From assembly GCF_031851795.1 (NCBI RefSeq), contig NZ_CP134696.1:1-64000 (forward strand): a stretch of 64,000 bases of DNA. Direction: 5' to 3'. Below the pieces are notes generated by a model that had not been told where the DNA came from, did no database searches, and saw only the letters and a program-made list of their open reading frames with translations. Both the position numbers and the translations under genes were made by a program. Positions 25,233-34,989 of the stretch are shown piece after piece. The stretch is from Pontibacter sp. G13 (GTDB lineage Bacteria; Bacteroidota; Bacteroidia; J057). The first letter of the stretch is position 1. Each line of letters begins with the position of its first letter.

Positions 25233-26075
25233 ATGGAACGATTCTTAAGCCTCCCATTCTACTTGTGTGCCATCGGTTTGATTTTCAGCTGTCAAACAGT
25301 CTCCTCAGACCAACAAAATTCGGAACGTGTAAAAGAAGCGGGGCCAAGTCCCGATCAACTGATCGTGGTTTCGGTGGAAGAATGGTCCGACTTTCAAGGC
25401 GTTCTGCAGGCATTTGAGCGAAATGATCAGGGAAGATGGGAAGAGGCTTTTGATGCATTTCCCATTGTAATAGGCAAGAATGGCCTAGCGCTCGGCATTC
25501 ATCAGCTTAAAGGCAATCAAGCGCTCAAGCGAGAAGGAGACCTCAAAACACCTGCGGGTATGTTCTCCATTGGATCGGCATTCGGATATGCCCCAAAGCC
25601 CTTACCGGGCATTAATCTCTCCTATCATCCCGTGACGGCGCAGACCATGTGCATCGAGGACACTGCGTCACAGTTTTACAACCAGATTCTGGAGGAAGAC
25701 GAGGTCCAAGCCGACTGGTCTAGCACAGATCGAATGCTGCGAAAGGACAATCTTTATGAATGGGGCTTTTTCTTGAATCACAATTCCCCAGATGCTGTAC
25801 CGCAAGCAGGGAGCTGCATATTCTTTCATATTTGGCGGGGAGCAGATCGAGGAACAGCAGGTTGTACTGCCATGTCTCCGGAAAACATGATCAAATTACT
25901 GGAATGGATCGATCCTCAAAAGCATCCAGTTGTGATTCAGGCCCCCAGGTCTGAAGCCCTTTTCTTCCCGTCTATTCCCACGGTCGATTCCTTGGCGAAT
26001 TCTAGCCTTGACCTTATCCGCATGGGGGGATTTTTTCAAGATTCAAACCGTCCGGTAAACCAATCAGGCCGCTAG
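25233..26075 (+). CDS. L,D-transpeptidase family lipoprotein (YkuD-like)
   Basis: The protein is 280 residues from ATG 25233, where MERFLSLPFYLCAIGLIFSC gives a proper lipoprotein signal; the upstream frame to 25170 lacks one. The mature enzyme contains KREGDLKTPAGMFSIGSAFGY (the YkuD strand with the substrate-facing DxxTPxG) and the active-site block FFHIWRG...GTAGCTAM, where His and Cys fit the catalytic HxGCxx pattern in the variant seen in stand-alone L,D-peptidoglycan enzymes. It probably forms or modifies 3-3 crosslinks or attaches proteins to peptidoglycan. The ligand is unproven. Two palindromes upstream suggest regulated expression. Confidence 0.87.
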   Translation: MERFLSLPFYLCAIGLIFSCQTVSSDQQNSERVKEAGPSPDQLIVVSVEEWSDFQGVLQAFERNDQGRWEEAFDAFPIVIGKNGLALGIHQLKGNQALKREGDLKTPAGMFSIGSAFGYAPKPLPGINLSYHPVTAQTMCIEDTASQFYNQILEEDEVQADWSSTDRMLRKDNLYEWGFFLNHNSPDAVPQAGSCIFFHIWRGADRGTAGCTAMSPENMIKLLEWIDPQKHPVVIQAPRSEALFFPSIPTVDSLANSSLDLIRMGGFFQDSNRPVNQSGR

Positions 26076-26180
26076 ACGAACCGTTCGCAATCCCCATTTT
26101 CCAAATGGCGCACCTCTGGCAATATATTTGCCTCTAAGTGATGCATCCGGTCGAGGATCGGATTAAAGCCTACAACCTCC

Positions 26181-26360
26181 ATGTACTATATCAGAAAATC
26201 AGATGAAGGATGGTCTATCCGGAACAATGCCACTGGGACTCAACGACAACTTTCTACAACAGAAGTAGAGGCCTTGTTGGATGAATTTCCCAATCTCAGG
26301 CAGAGTACCCAGATAACCTTCTTCAGAAATCGATTCCAATCAATCAAGGACCTTCCCTGA
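26181..26360 (+). CDS. Small hypothetical protein, 59 aa
   Basis: A 59-codon frame from ATG 26181 to TGA 26360 encodes a soluble, polar protein. It begins MYYIRKSDEGWSIRNNATG, continues QRQLSTTEVEALLDEFPNLR and ends SIKDLP. The pattern of a short beta hairpin then a helix looks protein-like. A strong terminator lies 70 bp downstream and no other gene lies between. No family is recognised. Confidence 0.55.
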   Translation: MYYIRKSDEGWSIRNNATGTQRQLSTTEVEALLDEFPNLRQSTQITFFRNRFQSIKDLP

Positions 26361-26430
26361 TTGGAAGATATTGCCGAGAAATTCGGCCATTCACCATAAT
26401 AAGTTTTTCATGGTGTTTGTTTGGGTTTGG

Positions 26431-26465
26431 ACCGCTTGCTCACATTGTGAGAGGCGGTTTTTTTT
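26431..26465 (+). terminator. Rho-independent terminator
   Basis: A two-part stem, ACCGC/GCGGT outside and CTCAC/GTGAG inside, is followed by eight T residues (26458-26465). It probably ends the 59-aa gene. Confidence 0.8.
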
Positions 26466-26630
26466 ATGAAAATACTTGTGTTCAACCTTCCATTCTAGAC
26501 TCCCTTCACACTTCTCCTGCCATAAGTTGTCCAAATTGTCATTGACGATGGAAAAACCATTGGCTATTTGTTTTTTGGTTTCGTAAAATTGTCCCATCAA
26601 TCAATTAACCCTCGAAGGCTTTTAGGGTTA

Positions 26631-27902
26631 ATGCTTAAAACCATCAAACATCCTACCGACATGCAGTGGGACAGATATACACGCAAACAAGTGCGAGAAG
26701 TCGTGGATAAAGCGATCTCTCAAAACCTCAATTACCGCAATCAGATCATACTTGGGCTTCCGGGAAGCTTTCTTGATCCCGAGGAATTCTACGAAGACGC
26801 ACCTTTTCTTCAGGATTCCCCTTTTCTGAAAACTCTAGTAGCGAACCCCAATCACATTGGATGCCATACTTTGGGGGACGGAGAGCCAGCATTTCAGGGA
26901 ACAGCCGAAATCGAACGGGACCTCCTGGAAATTTGTGCCTGTGAGATTTTCAGGGCCAAGCCTGACGAATTTGATGGATACGTCGCAAGTGGAGGTACAG
27001 AAGCGAATCTCCAAGCCATGTGGATCTATCGCAACTACTTCCAACAGAAGCATGCCGCCAAATTGGATGAAATAGCGGTTCTGTATTCAGAAGACACGCA
27101 CTACTGTGTTCCCAAAGGGCTGAACATGTTTCAGTTGAATGGGCACATCATGCCTGTTGATGAAGAAACACGGAAAATCGATCTGGACCATCTCCGCAAA
27201 TCTTTGGAACAACTCAAAGCTGCGGAAGTCAAATATCTGATTACCTACATGAATTTGGGTACCACGATGTTTGGGAGTGTTGATCCAGTCAATGAAATTG
27301 GGGACCTGTTTACAGAGATGGAATTTGAATTTTTCATGCACGGGGATGGTGCTTTTGGAGGGTTCATTTATCCTTTCAGCAATCCTGACAGTGAATTCCA
27401 CTTCGAAAATCCATACCTCAATTCCTTTACCCTAGACGCCCATAAAATGCTTCAGGCACCATTTGGGACAGGCATTTTCCTAATTCGCAAAGGATTCATG
27501 GAATATGCCCTCACAGAAGAAGCAGGCTACGTGAAGGGATTGGATTACACCATGATTGGAAGTCGTTCTGGTGCCAATGCGGTGGCAGTCTGGATGATTT
27601 TGCGCAACTACGGTAGCGAAGGTTGGACCTATAAAATCAGGAAACTGGTAGACAGGACTTCCCGCCTATGTGATTCTTTAGACGAGCGGGGAATCAGCTA
27701 CTATCGAGACCCTTTCATGAATATCGTCACCATCCATGCTTCTGATATTCCCGCTCATCTTGCAGAGAAATTTCTGCTGGTGCCGGAGCGACACGATGGT
27801 CAAAACAAATGGTGGAAGATTGTGGTGATGGAGCATGTCACCCAGGGAGCGTTGGATTTGTTCCTCAATGAACTCCCTGCGATGAAAATCCAGAACAGCT
27901 AG
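26631..27902 (+). CDS. PLP-dependent group II amino-acid decarboxylase family protein
   Basis: The protein is 423 residues from ATG 26631 (MLKTIKHPTDMQWDRY). The frame is open upstream to 26568 but lacks a conserved extension. It is a fold-type I PLP enzyme: ASGGTEANLQAMW (cofactor phosphate), MHGDGAFGGF with the pyridine-binding Asp239, and the Schiff-base Lys272 in LDAHKMLQAPFG. This is the pattern of glutamate/aromatic/histidine decarboxylases and close aspartate 1-decarboxylase-like enzymes. The substrate cannot be read. It is monocistronic with its own terminator. Confidence 0.88.
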   Translation: MLKTIKHPTDMQWDRYTRKQVREVVDKAISQNLNYRNQIILGLPGSFLDPEEFYEDAPFLQDSPFLKTLVANPNHIGCHTLGDGEPAFQGTAEIERDLLEICACEIFRAKPDEFDGYVASGGTEANLQAMWIYRNYFQQKHAAKLDEIAVLYSEDTHYCVPKGLNMFQLNGHIMPVDEETRKIDLDHLRKSLEQLKAAEVKYLITYMNLGTTMFGSVDPVNEIGDLFTEMEFEFFMHGDGAFGGFIYPFSNPDSEFHFENPYLNSFTLDAHKMLQAPFGTGIFLIRKGFMEYALTEEAGYVKGLDYTMIGSRSGANAVAVWMILRNYGSEGWTYKIRKLVDRTSRLCDSLDERGISYYRDPFMNIVTIHASDIPAHLAEKFLLVPERHDGQNKWWKIVVMEHVTQGALDLFLNELPAMKIQNS

Positions 27903-27918
27903 CGAACTGCCAATAAGC

Positions 27919-27957
27919 AAAAGGGGGTGTCATCATGGCGCCCCCTTTCATTTTTTG
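27919..27957 (+). terminator. Bidirectional terminator
   Basis: AAAGGGGG (27920-27927) pairs with CCCCCTTT (27941-27948), with T6 after it. It lies between convergent genes and ends the PLP decarboxylase. Confidence 0.8.
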
Positions 27958-27990
27958 CAGCTTGTTTTCAGGCAAGGATTAGACCGATTG

Positions 27991-28785
27991 TCACAAAGTC
28001 ATGAGCACCCAGACGACTACGCTAGACAGGATCCCTGCCAGGGAAAATCGACGAATCTCTGCAGGATGAATGCCGAACTGTCGCAGAATGGCTTTCCGTG
28101 AGAAAAACACCCAAGCCATCAAGACGATAGCTAGTACCAAGGAAAGATAAAACGTGTCGCTCGTACCCCCCATGATTCCTCTCACAAGTTTGGGCAAAGA
28201 CATGACAGAAATGGATTCTCCGCCTAAGCTTCCGGTTAATTTGATGACCACTAACGGTACATAAAAACCTGCGGAGAAACTGCTGGCCATCATTCCAAGG
28301 CGCCAACCTGCGGAGAAAAACCCCCAGCAACCGAATGCCAACGACCAGAAAAACAGCACGGGAATTCCATGAATGACCATCCAGCCTAAAAAGTCTTGCT
28401 TGGCGGAGAAAATCAGCCCCATATCCTCAATCCCATTGGTAAACAGGATCAAGCCCACTATGAGTAGGATCATGGCAACAAGCCGAACTGCGCCGTAGGA
28501 TCCCATCCAATCTTTGGGCTCCATGGAGAAAGACATGCGGTCCCATAGCCTCATTCTAGAGGCTTCTTTGGCACGAAGACGTCGATATTGGCGCTCTCTG
28601 GCCCAATGACGAGCTTCGAGACTTGCTTCGACTTTGCGAATCTCCTGTGGAGAAAGGTTCCGGTCTTGCCATTCCATTTCTGCAGCCTCTACCACTCGGG
28701 CAGAATGTGCTTCAGGATAGCGAATAAGTTCAAGAAGGCCTAAATCTGAAAGACCTGACACATAAGAAGAGTAGGTAGTGTTCAT
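27991..28785 (-). CDS. Membrane protein of unknown function
   Basis: The protein is 264 residues from ATG 28785 (MNTTYSSYVSGLSDLGLLELIR). The N-terminal ~95 residues are soluble, charged and helical (SPQEIRKVEASLEARHWARERQYRRLRAKEASR). About six transmembrane helices follow (around 100-120, 135-150, 160-180, 205-225, 230-240 and 250-264). It contains no motif I can name. The N-terminal coil and the membrane part suggest a small sensor or scaffold. It is transcribed alone on the minus strand. Confidence 0.72.
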   Translation of the reverse strand: MNTTYSSYVSGLSDLGLLELIRYPEAHSARVVEAAEMEWQDRNLSPQEIRKVEASLEARHWARERQYRRLRAKEASRMRLWDRMSFSMEPKDWMGSYGAVRLVAMILLIVGLILFTNGIEDMGLIFSAKQDFLGWMVIHGIPVLFFWSLAFGCWGFFSAGWRLGMMASSFSAGFYVPLVVIKLTGSLGGESISVMSLPKLVRGIMGGTSDTFYLSLVLAIVLMAWVFFSRKAILRQFGIHPAEIRRFSLAGILSSVVVWVLMTL

Positions 28786-28896
28786 TTTCAAAAGGCTAGG
28801 GAATTCCACTTGAAAATGAAAGGACGATGAATCAGATATTACACAGGAAAGGACATACCCTTCACGTAAATTTCCCTAACTGCCAAAACCCCTGCC

Positions 28897-29778
28897 TTAT
28901 CGGTGGTTTTGGTAGGTGTCAACGGGAAATGCTCCCTTCATCTGGGGAGTCCAGTAATGGGGAAATTGTGGATCAGAAAGCAATTTAAGGTGTTTCTGGA
29001 CCTGACTCAGCCGGCTGGCGCCCAAAACGGCCGTTTTGACAGCCGACTCCTGAAGGCTGAAGCTCGTTGCGGCATTCAACAAGGAGATGCTTTGTGAAGA
29101 GCAGAGCTCGCCAAATTGCCGTTGAATTCTAACGATCCGGTCTTTCGGGTGGCCCAGGTATTCTTCGGCTTCCTTTCCCAGCAAATATCCCTTCCCCAGT
29201 ACCCCGCGAGCCATAACCCCTATTCCTGCGGCTTCCAATAGTGGCAAGACCTCTTCCTCTCCTCTCCGATCTAGGATTCCATACTGAGTCATGACCACCG
29301 ACATATTGGACAATCGGGCCCATTTCCGAATCACATTGGGACGGATGGAAGAAATGCCATAAGCCCTGATTTTGCCAGCCTGCACAGACGTTTCCATGAA
29401 ATCTATGACTGCCTCAATGGGATCTTCGATCGTACCTCCATGCAGCAAATAAACATCCAGATAATCTCTATTCAGGCGCCTGAGACTGTTGTCCAATGCC
29501 TGAGAAAGATATTCAGGCTTTGGGTTCCAGTTCCACCCATCCCCTTCTCCGGTCCAATCATTGCCCCCTTTGGAGACAATGGTCACATCATACTTTTTTG
29601 AGCCTAGCGCCTCTCCGAGCATTTTCTCGTTTTCGCCCTGATGATAGAGGTCCGCTGTGTCAAAGCAGGTAATTCCTCCAGCTAGCGCCGCCTGAATGGA
29701 TTGGATACTTTTAGGATTTGACGGAGCAAGATTCATGCACCCTAAGGAGATGGGAGAAGGATCAAAGGAAAAGGACAT
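28897..29778 (-). CDS. Aldo/keto reductase family oxidoreductase
   Basis: A 293-residue TIM-barrel NAD(P)H-dependent oxidoreductase. It opens MSFSFDPSPISLGCMNL. The catalytic region reads FDTADLYHQGENEKMLGEAL (Asp and Tyr of the AKR tetrad) and the later segment DYLDVYLLHGG supplies the active-site His. RLSQVQKHLKLL near the C-terminus is the cofactor phosphate-binding segment. Length and layout fit the AKR family. The substrate is unknown. It lies just before the tRNA array and shares no operon. Confidence 0.92.
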   Translation of the reverse strand: MSFSFDPSPISLGCMNLAPSNPKSIQSIQAALAGGITCFDTADLYHQGENEKMLGEALGSKKYDVTIVSKGGNDWTGEGDGWNWNPKPEYLSQALDNSLRRLNRDYLDVYLLHGGTIEDPIEAVIDFMETSVQAGKIRAYGISSIRPNVIRKWARLSNMSVVMTQYGILDRRGEEEVLPLLEAAGIGVMARGVLGKGYLLGKEAEEYLGHPKDRIVRIQRQFGELCSSQSISLLNAATSFSLQESAVKTAVLGASRLSQVQKHLKLLSDPQFPHYWTPQMKGAFPVDTYQNHR

Positions 29779-29838
29779 ATAGCGTCGAATCGGGATGGAG
29801 TGATAAGCAGATATCGGCTGTATGTGGAATGGGCCGAT

Positions 29839-29880
29839 AAAAAATAAAAAGGGGCTGTCTAATTAAATCAGACAACCCCT
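29839..29880 (-). terminator. Terminator of the tRNA-fMet array
   Basis: On the minus strand, AGGGGTTGTCT (29880-29870) pairs with AGACAGCCCCT (29860-29850; one mismatch) and runs into TTTTTATTTTT, directly after the last tRNA. Confidence 0.85.
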
Positions 29881-29885
29881 AGGAG

Positions 29886-29958
<73 letters not shown>

Positions 29959-29999
29959 ATATAATGTCAAGAACCGATGATCTGGGACCATCTTCTGTG

Positions 30000-30072
<73 letters not shown>

Positions 30073-30112
30073 ATGTAATGTCAAGAACCGATGATCTGGG
30101 ATCATCTCTGTG

Positions 30113-30185
<73 letters not shown>

Positions 30186-30225
30186 ATGTAATGTCAAGAA
30201 CCGATGATCTGGGACCATCTCTGTG

Positions 30226-30298
<73 letters not shown>

Positions 30299-30338
30299 AT
30301 GTAATGTCAAGAACCGATGATCTGGGACCATCTCTGTG

Positions 30339-30411
<73 letters not shown>

Positions 30412-30452
30412 ATGTAATGTCAAGAACCGATGATCTGGGATCATCTTCTGTG

Positions 30453-30525
<73 letters not shown>

Positions 30526-30565
30526 ATGTAATGTCAAGAACCGATGATCTAGGATCATCTCTGTG

Positions 30566-30638
<73 letters not shown>

Positions 30639-30762
30639 ATATATCTATTGAAGAACAATCAAATCAATCTCTGAAAGCTGCTTTTTACGAACAAAATCAT
30701 CGATTTGTTTCGTTAAATGATAGGCAACTCCCAAAGCGGATGCATAGTTAGAGAAATAATTT

Positions 30763-30770
30763 TAACTTTG
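30763..30770 (+). promoter_or_regulatory. Promoter -7 element of era
   Basis: TAACTTTG is a perfect match to TAnnTTTG. Transcription from it would begin near 30777, after an upstream in-frame ATG at 30717, which argues for the TTG start at 30798. Confidence 0.5.
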
Positions 30771-30797
30771 CAAATCCACATTCCAAAAATAAACGGA

Positions 30798-31682
30798 TTG
30801 AATTCTACACCTAACCATAAATCAGGCTTTGTCAGCATCATAGGAAAACCCAATGCAGGGAAGTCCACATTGCTCAATGCCATCCTTGGACAGAAACTGT
30901 CCATCACCACTGCCAAAGCGCAGACTACTCGCCATCGAATTTTCGGAATCGATAGCCAAGATGACTACCAGATTGTCTACTCTGACACTCCGGGCTTGAT
31001 TCGTCCTAAATACAAACTCCACGAGCACATGGTCGAATATATCGGCCAATCTCTAGAGGATGCAGACATCATTGTCTTATTGATTGCATTGGATGAAAAA
31101 TTCCCTGAGGAGGATTTGATGAAATTGGCAGGGAAGTCCAACATTCCCAAAATCCTGGTCCTAAACAAGGTGGATCTGGTATCTGAAGATCAGGTATTCC
31201 TGCGAATGAAAAAGCTCATGGACCAAGTCGACTTTGTTGAGGCGATCCCTATTTCGGCTTTGAATGGCCACAATGTGCCCAAGCTTAAGGAACTGATCCT
31301 AGAAAATCTCCCCGAGGGTCCAGCATGGTTCGGCAAGGACCAAATCTCTGACAGACCAGAGCGATTTTTTGTGAGTGAGATGATCCGCGAAAAAATCTTC
31401 AAGCTCCTCAAGGATGAAATCCCCTACTCTACCGAAGTGAGTATCGATGAATTCGTCGAAGAGGAAAACATCTCTAGAGTATCTGCCACAATTCACGTAG
31501 AACGAAAAAGCCAAAAAGGAATCCTGATCGGAAAACAAGGGTCCATGCTCAAGAAAATTGGCACCTACGCAAGGCAGGATATGGAAGAATTCCTCGGCAA
31601 CAAGGTCTTTTTGCAGTTGTTTGTCAAAGTATCCGAGGGCTGGAAAAACAATAATCGTTATCTTCGCGGCTTCGGTTATTAA
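30798..31682 (+). CDS. era: GTPase Era
   Basis: The ribosome-assembly GTPase. The TTG at 30798 gives a 294-residue protein starting MNSTPNHKSGF, the usual Era length with G1 (GKPNAGKST) about 20 residues in. The ATG at 30717 would add 27 non-conserved residues and lies upstream of the likely promoter. G3 reads DTPG and G4 NKVD. The C-terminal KH domain contains the conserved GKQGSMLKKIGTYARQDMEEFLG stretch that binds the 3' end of 16S rRNA. The gene is followed by a terminator and then der, another ribosome GTPase. Confidence 0.95.
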   Translation: MNSTPNHKSGFVSIIGKPNAGKSTLLNAILGQKLSITTAKAQTTRHRIFGIDSQDDYQIVYSDTPGLIRPKYKLHEHMVEYIGQSLEDADIIVLLIALDEKFPEEDLMKLAGKSNIPKILVLNKVDLVSEDQVFLRMKKLMDQVDFVEAIPISALNGHNVPKLKELILENLPEGPAWFGKDQISDRPERFFVSEMIREKIFKLLKDEIPYSTEVSIDEFVEEENISRVSATIHVERKSQKGILIGKQGSMLKKIGTYARQDMEEFLGNKVFLQLFVKVSEGWKNNNRYLRGFGY

Positions 31683-31686
31683 GCCC

Positions 31687-31714
31687 ATCCCCAAACCGGG
31701 GATTTTTCTTTTTT
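31687..31714 (+). terminator. Terminator of era
   Basis: ATCCCC (31687-31692) and GGGGAT (31698-31703) with a 5-nt loop, followed by TTTTCTTTTTT. Confidence 0.75.
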
Positions 31715-31739
31715 GTCAGCTAGTCTAAGAATAGTATAA

Positions 31740-33047
31740 ATGAGCGGAATTGTAGCGATCGTCGGAAGACCTAACGTAGGCAAATCCACCCTCTTCAATC
31801 GTTTGGTCGAATCTCGTCAAGCCATCGTGGATGACATGAGCGGCGTGACCCGAGATCGCAACTATGGGACTTCCGAATGGAATGGTAAGGAATTTTCTGT
31901 CATCGATACGGGGGGATACGTCCCCAAATCTGATGATGTCTTTGAAGCCGCCATCCGGGAACAAGTCCATATCGCCATGGAAGAGGCTGATGTCCTGATC
32001 TTTTTGGTAGATGTACAAGCAGGAGTAACACCGCTGGACAAATCTTTTGCCAATATCATCAGAAGAAGTCCCAAAAAAGTCATCATGGCTGCCAACAAGG
32101 TGGATGGCAATAACCAGCGAGATGATCTGTTCGAGTTCTACGAGCTGGGCCTCGGAGATTTGATGCCTATTTCTGCCATCAATGGGGCGGGAACGGGTGA
32201 ATTGATGGACACTATTGTCGAAATGCTCCCAGAGGACAAACCCGTCGAAGATACCTCTGGAGTTCCGAAGTTCGCCATCGTTGGCCGTCCGAATGTAGGA
32301 AAGTCTTCCATGGTCAACGCCTTGTTAGGCAGGGAAGCCAACATCGTGACACCTATCGCGGGCACCACACGAGATTCTGTGGATACTCGGTTCAAAGCAT
32401 TCGATAGAGATCTTATCTTGGTGGATACCGCCGGTCTCCGCAAAAAGGCCAAGGTCCATGAGAACATCGAGTTCTATTCTACCTTGAGATCTGTCAAGGC
32501 GATTGAGAGCTGTGACGTGGGGATCTTGATTATCGATGCCACCCTGGGAATTGAAGCGCAGGATCTCAATATCCTAGGGATGTTGCAGAAACACCGTAAG
32601 GGCGTCGTCATTTTGGTGAATAAATGGGATCTCCTCAAAAAGGAAACCAATACGGCTCGGGATTTCAAGGAAGCCATCATCAAACGAATCGCGCCATTTA
32701 CAGATGTGCCAATCATATTCACCTCTGCAGTCACCAAACAGCGCCTCCTGAAAGGCCTGGAAGCAGCCAAACAGGTGTATGACAACATGACCAAAAAGGT
32801 GTCTACCAGTGAGTTGAACGAGGTGATGCTGGCTGCGATCGCGAGACACCACGCCCCATCACATCGTGGGCATATCATCCGGATCAAATACGTGACCCAG
32901 ATTCCTGCCAAGGTTCCGACTTTCTTGTTTTTCACCAATCACCCCAACCATATCAAGGAATCTTACAAGCGATATCTTGAAAACAAGCTTCGTGAGCACT
33001 TTGACTTCACGGGAGCTCCGTTGAACCTGTTTTTCCGAAAAAAATAA
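31740..33047 (+). CDS. der: GTPase Der (EngA)
   Basis: The 435-residue double GTPase required for 50S subunit assembly. G-domain 1 has GRPNVGKST near the N-terminus and G-domain 2 GRPNVGKSS near residue 183. DTGG and DTAG are the two G3 motifs; ANKVD and NKWD the two G4 motifs. The C-terminal KH-like domain ends with a basic tail (FFRKK). The length is typical. It lies close to era, so two ribosome-biogenesis GTPases are neighbours. Confidence 0.97.
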   Translation: MSGIVAIVGRPNVGKSTLFNRLVESRQAIVDDMSGVTRDRNYGTSEWNGKEFSVIDTGGYVPKSDDVFEAAIREQVHIAMEEADVLIFLVDVQAGVTPLDKSFANIIRRSPKKVIMAANKVDGNNQRDDLFEFYELGLGDLMPISAINGAGTGELMDTIVEMLPEDKPVEDTSGVPKFAIVGRPNVGKSSMVNALLGREANIVTPIAGTTRDSVDTRFKAFDRDLILVDTAGLRKKAKVHENIEFYSTLRSVKAIESCDVGILIIDATLGIEAQDLNILGMLQKHRKGVVILVNKWDLLKKETNTARDFKEAIIKRIAPFTDVPIIFTSAVTKQRLLKGLEAAKQVYDNMTKKVSTSELNEVMLAAIARHHAPSHRGHIIRIKYVTQIPAKVPTFLFFTNHPNHIKESYKRYLENKLREHFDFTGAPLNLFFRKK

Positions 33048-33131
33048 TCGGCATCCAACCAACCGAATTGGCCTTCCGTGTTACCTTGTGACACTGGAAG
33101 CCCAATTCGAACCTTTCAAATTTCCAAAGAG

Positions 33132-34988
33132 ATGTCTCAACGCCAACTGTTTCGGTCATTTGTCTTTCTGCTCCTCGCTATGTCGAGCGTTTATGGGTAT
33201 GGACAAACCCAACCGAAGTTTGGTCAACTTGTGCAATCCCCCCAACAAGATTCTACCAAAACCAAGCGAATCCAGATCCTCTACGCCGACCGACTGTCTT
33301 TCGAAAAGGTTAATGGTCAAGGGGTTCAGAAGCTGATTGGGAAGGTTCGCCTCAAGCAGGATTCCACCTTATTCATGTGCGACAGTGCCTATCTATTCGA
33401 CAATCCAAACCGGGTAGAAGCATACAATCGCGTTCGGGTGATCATGTCCGACAGCATTCATCTTTATGGGGATAAATTGGTCTACGATGGCGAAACCAAA
33501 ATTGCAGATGTCTACGGAAACATTCTCCTGACAGACCAGCAATCAAAGCTCACTACGTCCAGATTGACCTACCACCGCAACGAAGATTATGGCTACTACG
33601 ATCGAGGCGGGAAATTGCAGGATGATGAGAGTGTCCTGACCAGTATCACCGGACATTATTATCCTCGGAGGAAGATGGCTTATTTCCGCAATACAGTTGA
33701 ACTGACGCATCCGGACTATACGCTTTCCACGGACACCTTGGGATACAATACAGAGGAGAAGATCGCCTACTTCATGGACAGTACGGTGATTGATTCCAAA
33801 GACGGGAAGATCTTCACCACTGAGGGATTTTATCGCACCCAAGAAAGCTTGGTCTTTTTGGTTGCACGAAGCACGGTCAAAGACTCAGCATTTGTACTGG
33901 AAGCAGATACGCTTGAATACATCGATTCAGAGAATATCGGATATGCTCGTGGTAATGTCTTGATTCTGGATGAGGACTCTTCCCTTGAAGTACGGGGAGG
34001 ATACGGCGTTTTCAATCGACAGACAGACGAAAGTCGATTAACCCAAAACCCGGTAGTCATCCAATTCATGGAGGAAGATACCTTGTACATGTTCTCCGAT
34101 ACGCTTTTTTACTCCAAGAAAGTGGTTTACAGGACTCCCATCATGGAGCCTGACTCTTCGGAATTGGCAGTAACGCTGGATTCAACTGTTAGGGACAGCT
34201 TGGCTCAGCTTCCTGATTTCGAGGAAATAAGCGAGGACTTAGTCGGTCCTATTCCTCCAGAAGAGCTTACAGGGCCAGTTGACACGGTGACCTTGAGACG
34301 CTTCATCGCATATCCCAATGTCCGGTTTTTCATGAATGACATGCAGGGCTGGGCAGATTCTGTCGCATATATGTATGATGACTCCACTTTGCATCTATTC
34401 CAAACTCCTGTGCTTTGGTCAGGGGAAAACCAAATGACAGGCGACACCATTCATATTTGGATGAAAAACAAAACCGTGGATTCCATGTGGGTCGGTGCCA
34501 ATGGATTTTTGGTTTCGGAGGTAGATACCGTTGGATTTAATCAGGTGAAAGGCAGGGAGTTGCGTGCAACTTTCCGTTCAGGAGAATTGAAGAAGCTGCA
34601 CGTAGTAGGCAATAGCGAAAGTATTTACTTCATAGAAAAAGACAATGGGGACTCGACCATTACGAGCTATGAAGGCATGAATCAGACGACTTCTCAGGAC
34701 ATGTTTATTTCATTGGAAAACAATGAAGTAGTGAGAATTCGATTTCTTTCTAAGCCCGTAGGGGAGTTCAAGCCCATCTTCGATGTCATTTTTCAGCAGA
34801 ATCAACTGGATGGGATGAATTGGCGAATTGAAGAGAAGCCCGTCAAGCCAGTCCCCGCGTCAATTTTCGGATCAGGAGAAATCGCTCCAATCTCGAATCC
34901 AAGTGGGCTTCCAGCCGAAGGCACCCTTCAGCCAGAAGCATTTTCTCTGCCTGAACCCGCCGAGGCGGAATCATCTGAGGAGGAATAA
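33132..34988 (+). CDS. OstA-like protein (LptA/LptD-type beta-jellyroll)
   Basis: The protein is 618 residues from ATG 33132, the start that gives a signal peptide (MSQRQLFRSFVFLLLAMSSVYG); the frame is open further upstream. The bulk is beta-strand repeats of the OstA/LptA type: DRLSFEKVNGQGVQKLIGKVRLKQDSTLFMCDSAYLFD, then YGDKLVYDGETKIADVYGNILL and similar, each a rising series of LY/VY/Y-G strands. It is large for LptA and resembles the long Bacteroidota OstA-like protein. A role in lipopolysaccharide transport across the periplasm is likely by family. The last ~35 residues are Pro/Glu-rich. It ends one base short of the opposing dipeptidase gene. Confidence 0.85.
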   Translation: MSQRQLFRSFVFLLLAMSSVYGYGQTQPKFGQLVQSPQQDSTKTKRIQILYADRLSFEKVNGQGVQKLIGKVRLKQDSTLFMCDSAYLFDNPNRVEAYNRVRVIMSDSIHLYGDKLVYDGETKIADVYGNILLTDQQSKLTTSRLTYHRNEDYGYYDRGGKLQDDESVLTSITGHYYPRRKMAYFRNTVELTHPDYTLSTDTLGYNTEEKIAYFMDSTVIDSKDGKIFTTEGFYRTQESLVFLVARSTVKDSAFVLEADTLEYIDSENIGYARGNVLILDEDSSLEVRGGYGVFNRQTDESRLTQNPVVIQFMEEDTLYMFSDTLFYSKKVVYRTPIMEPDSSELAVTLDSTVRDSLAQLPDFEEISEDLVGPIPPEELTGPVDTVTLRRFIAYPNVRFFMNDMQGWADSVAYMYDDSTLHLFQTPVLWSGENQMTGDTIHIWMKNKTVDSMWVGANGFLVSEVDTVGFNQVKGRELRATFRSGELKKLHVVGNSESIYFIEKDNGDSTITSYEGMNQTTSQDMFISLENNEVVRIRFLSKPVGEFKPIFDVIFQQNQLDGMNWRIEEKPVKPVPASIFGSGEIAPISNPSGLPAEGTLQPEAFSLPEPAEAESSEEE

Positions 34989-34989
34989 A

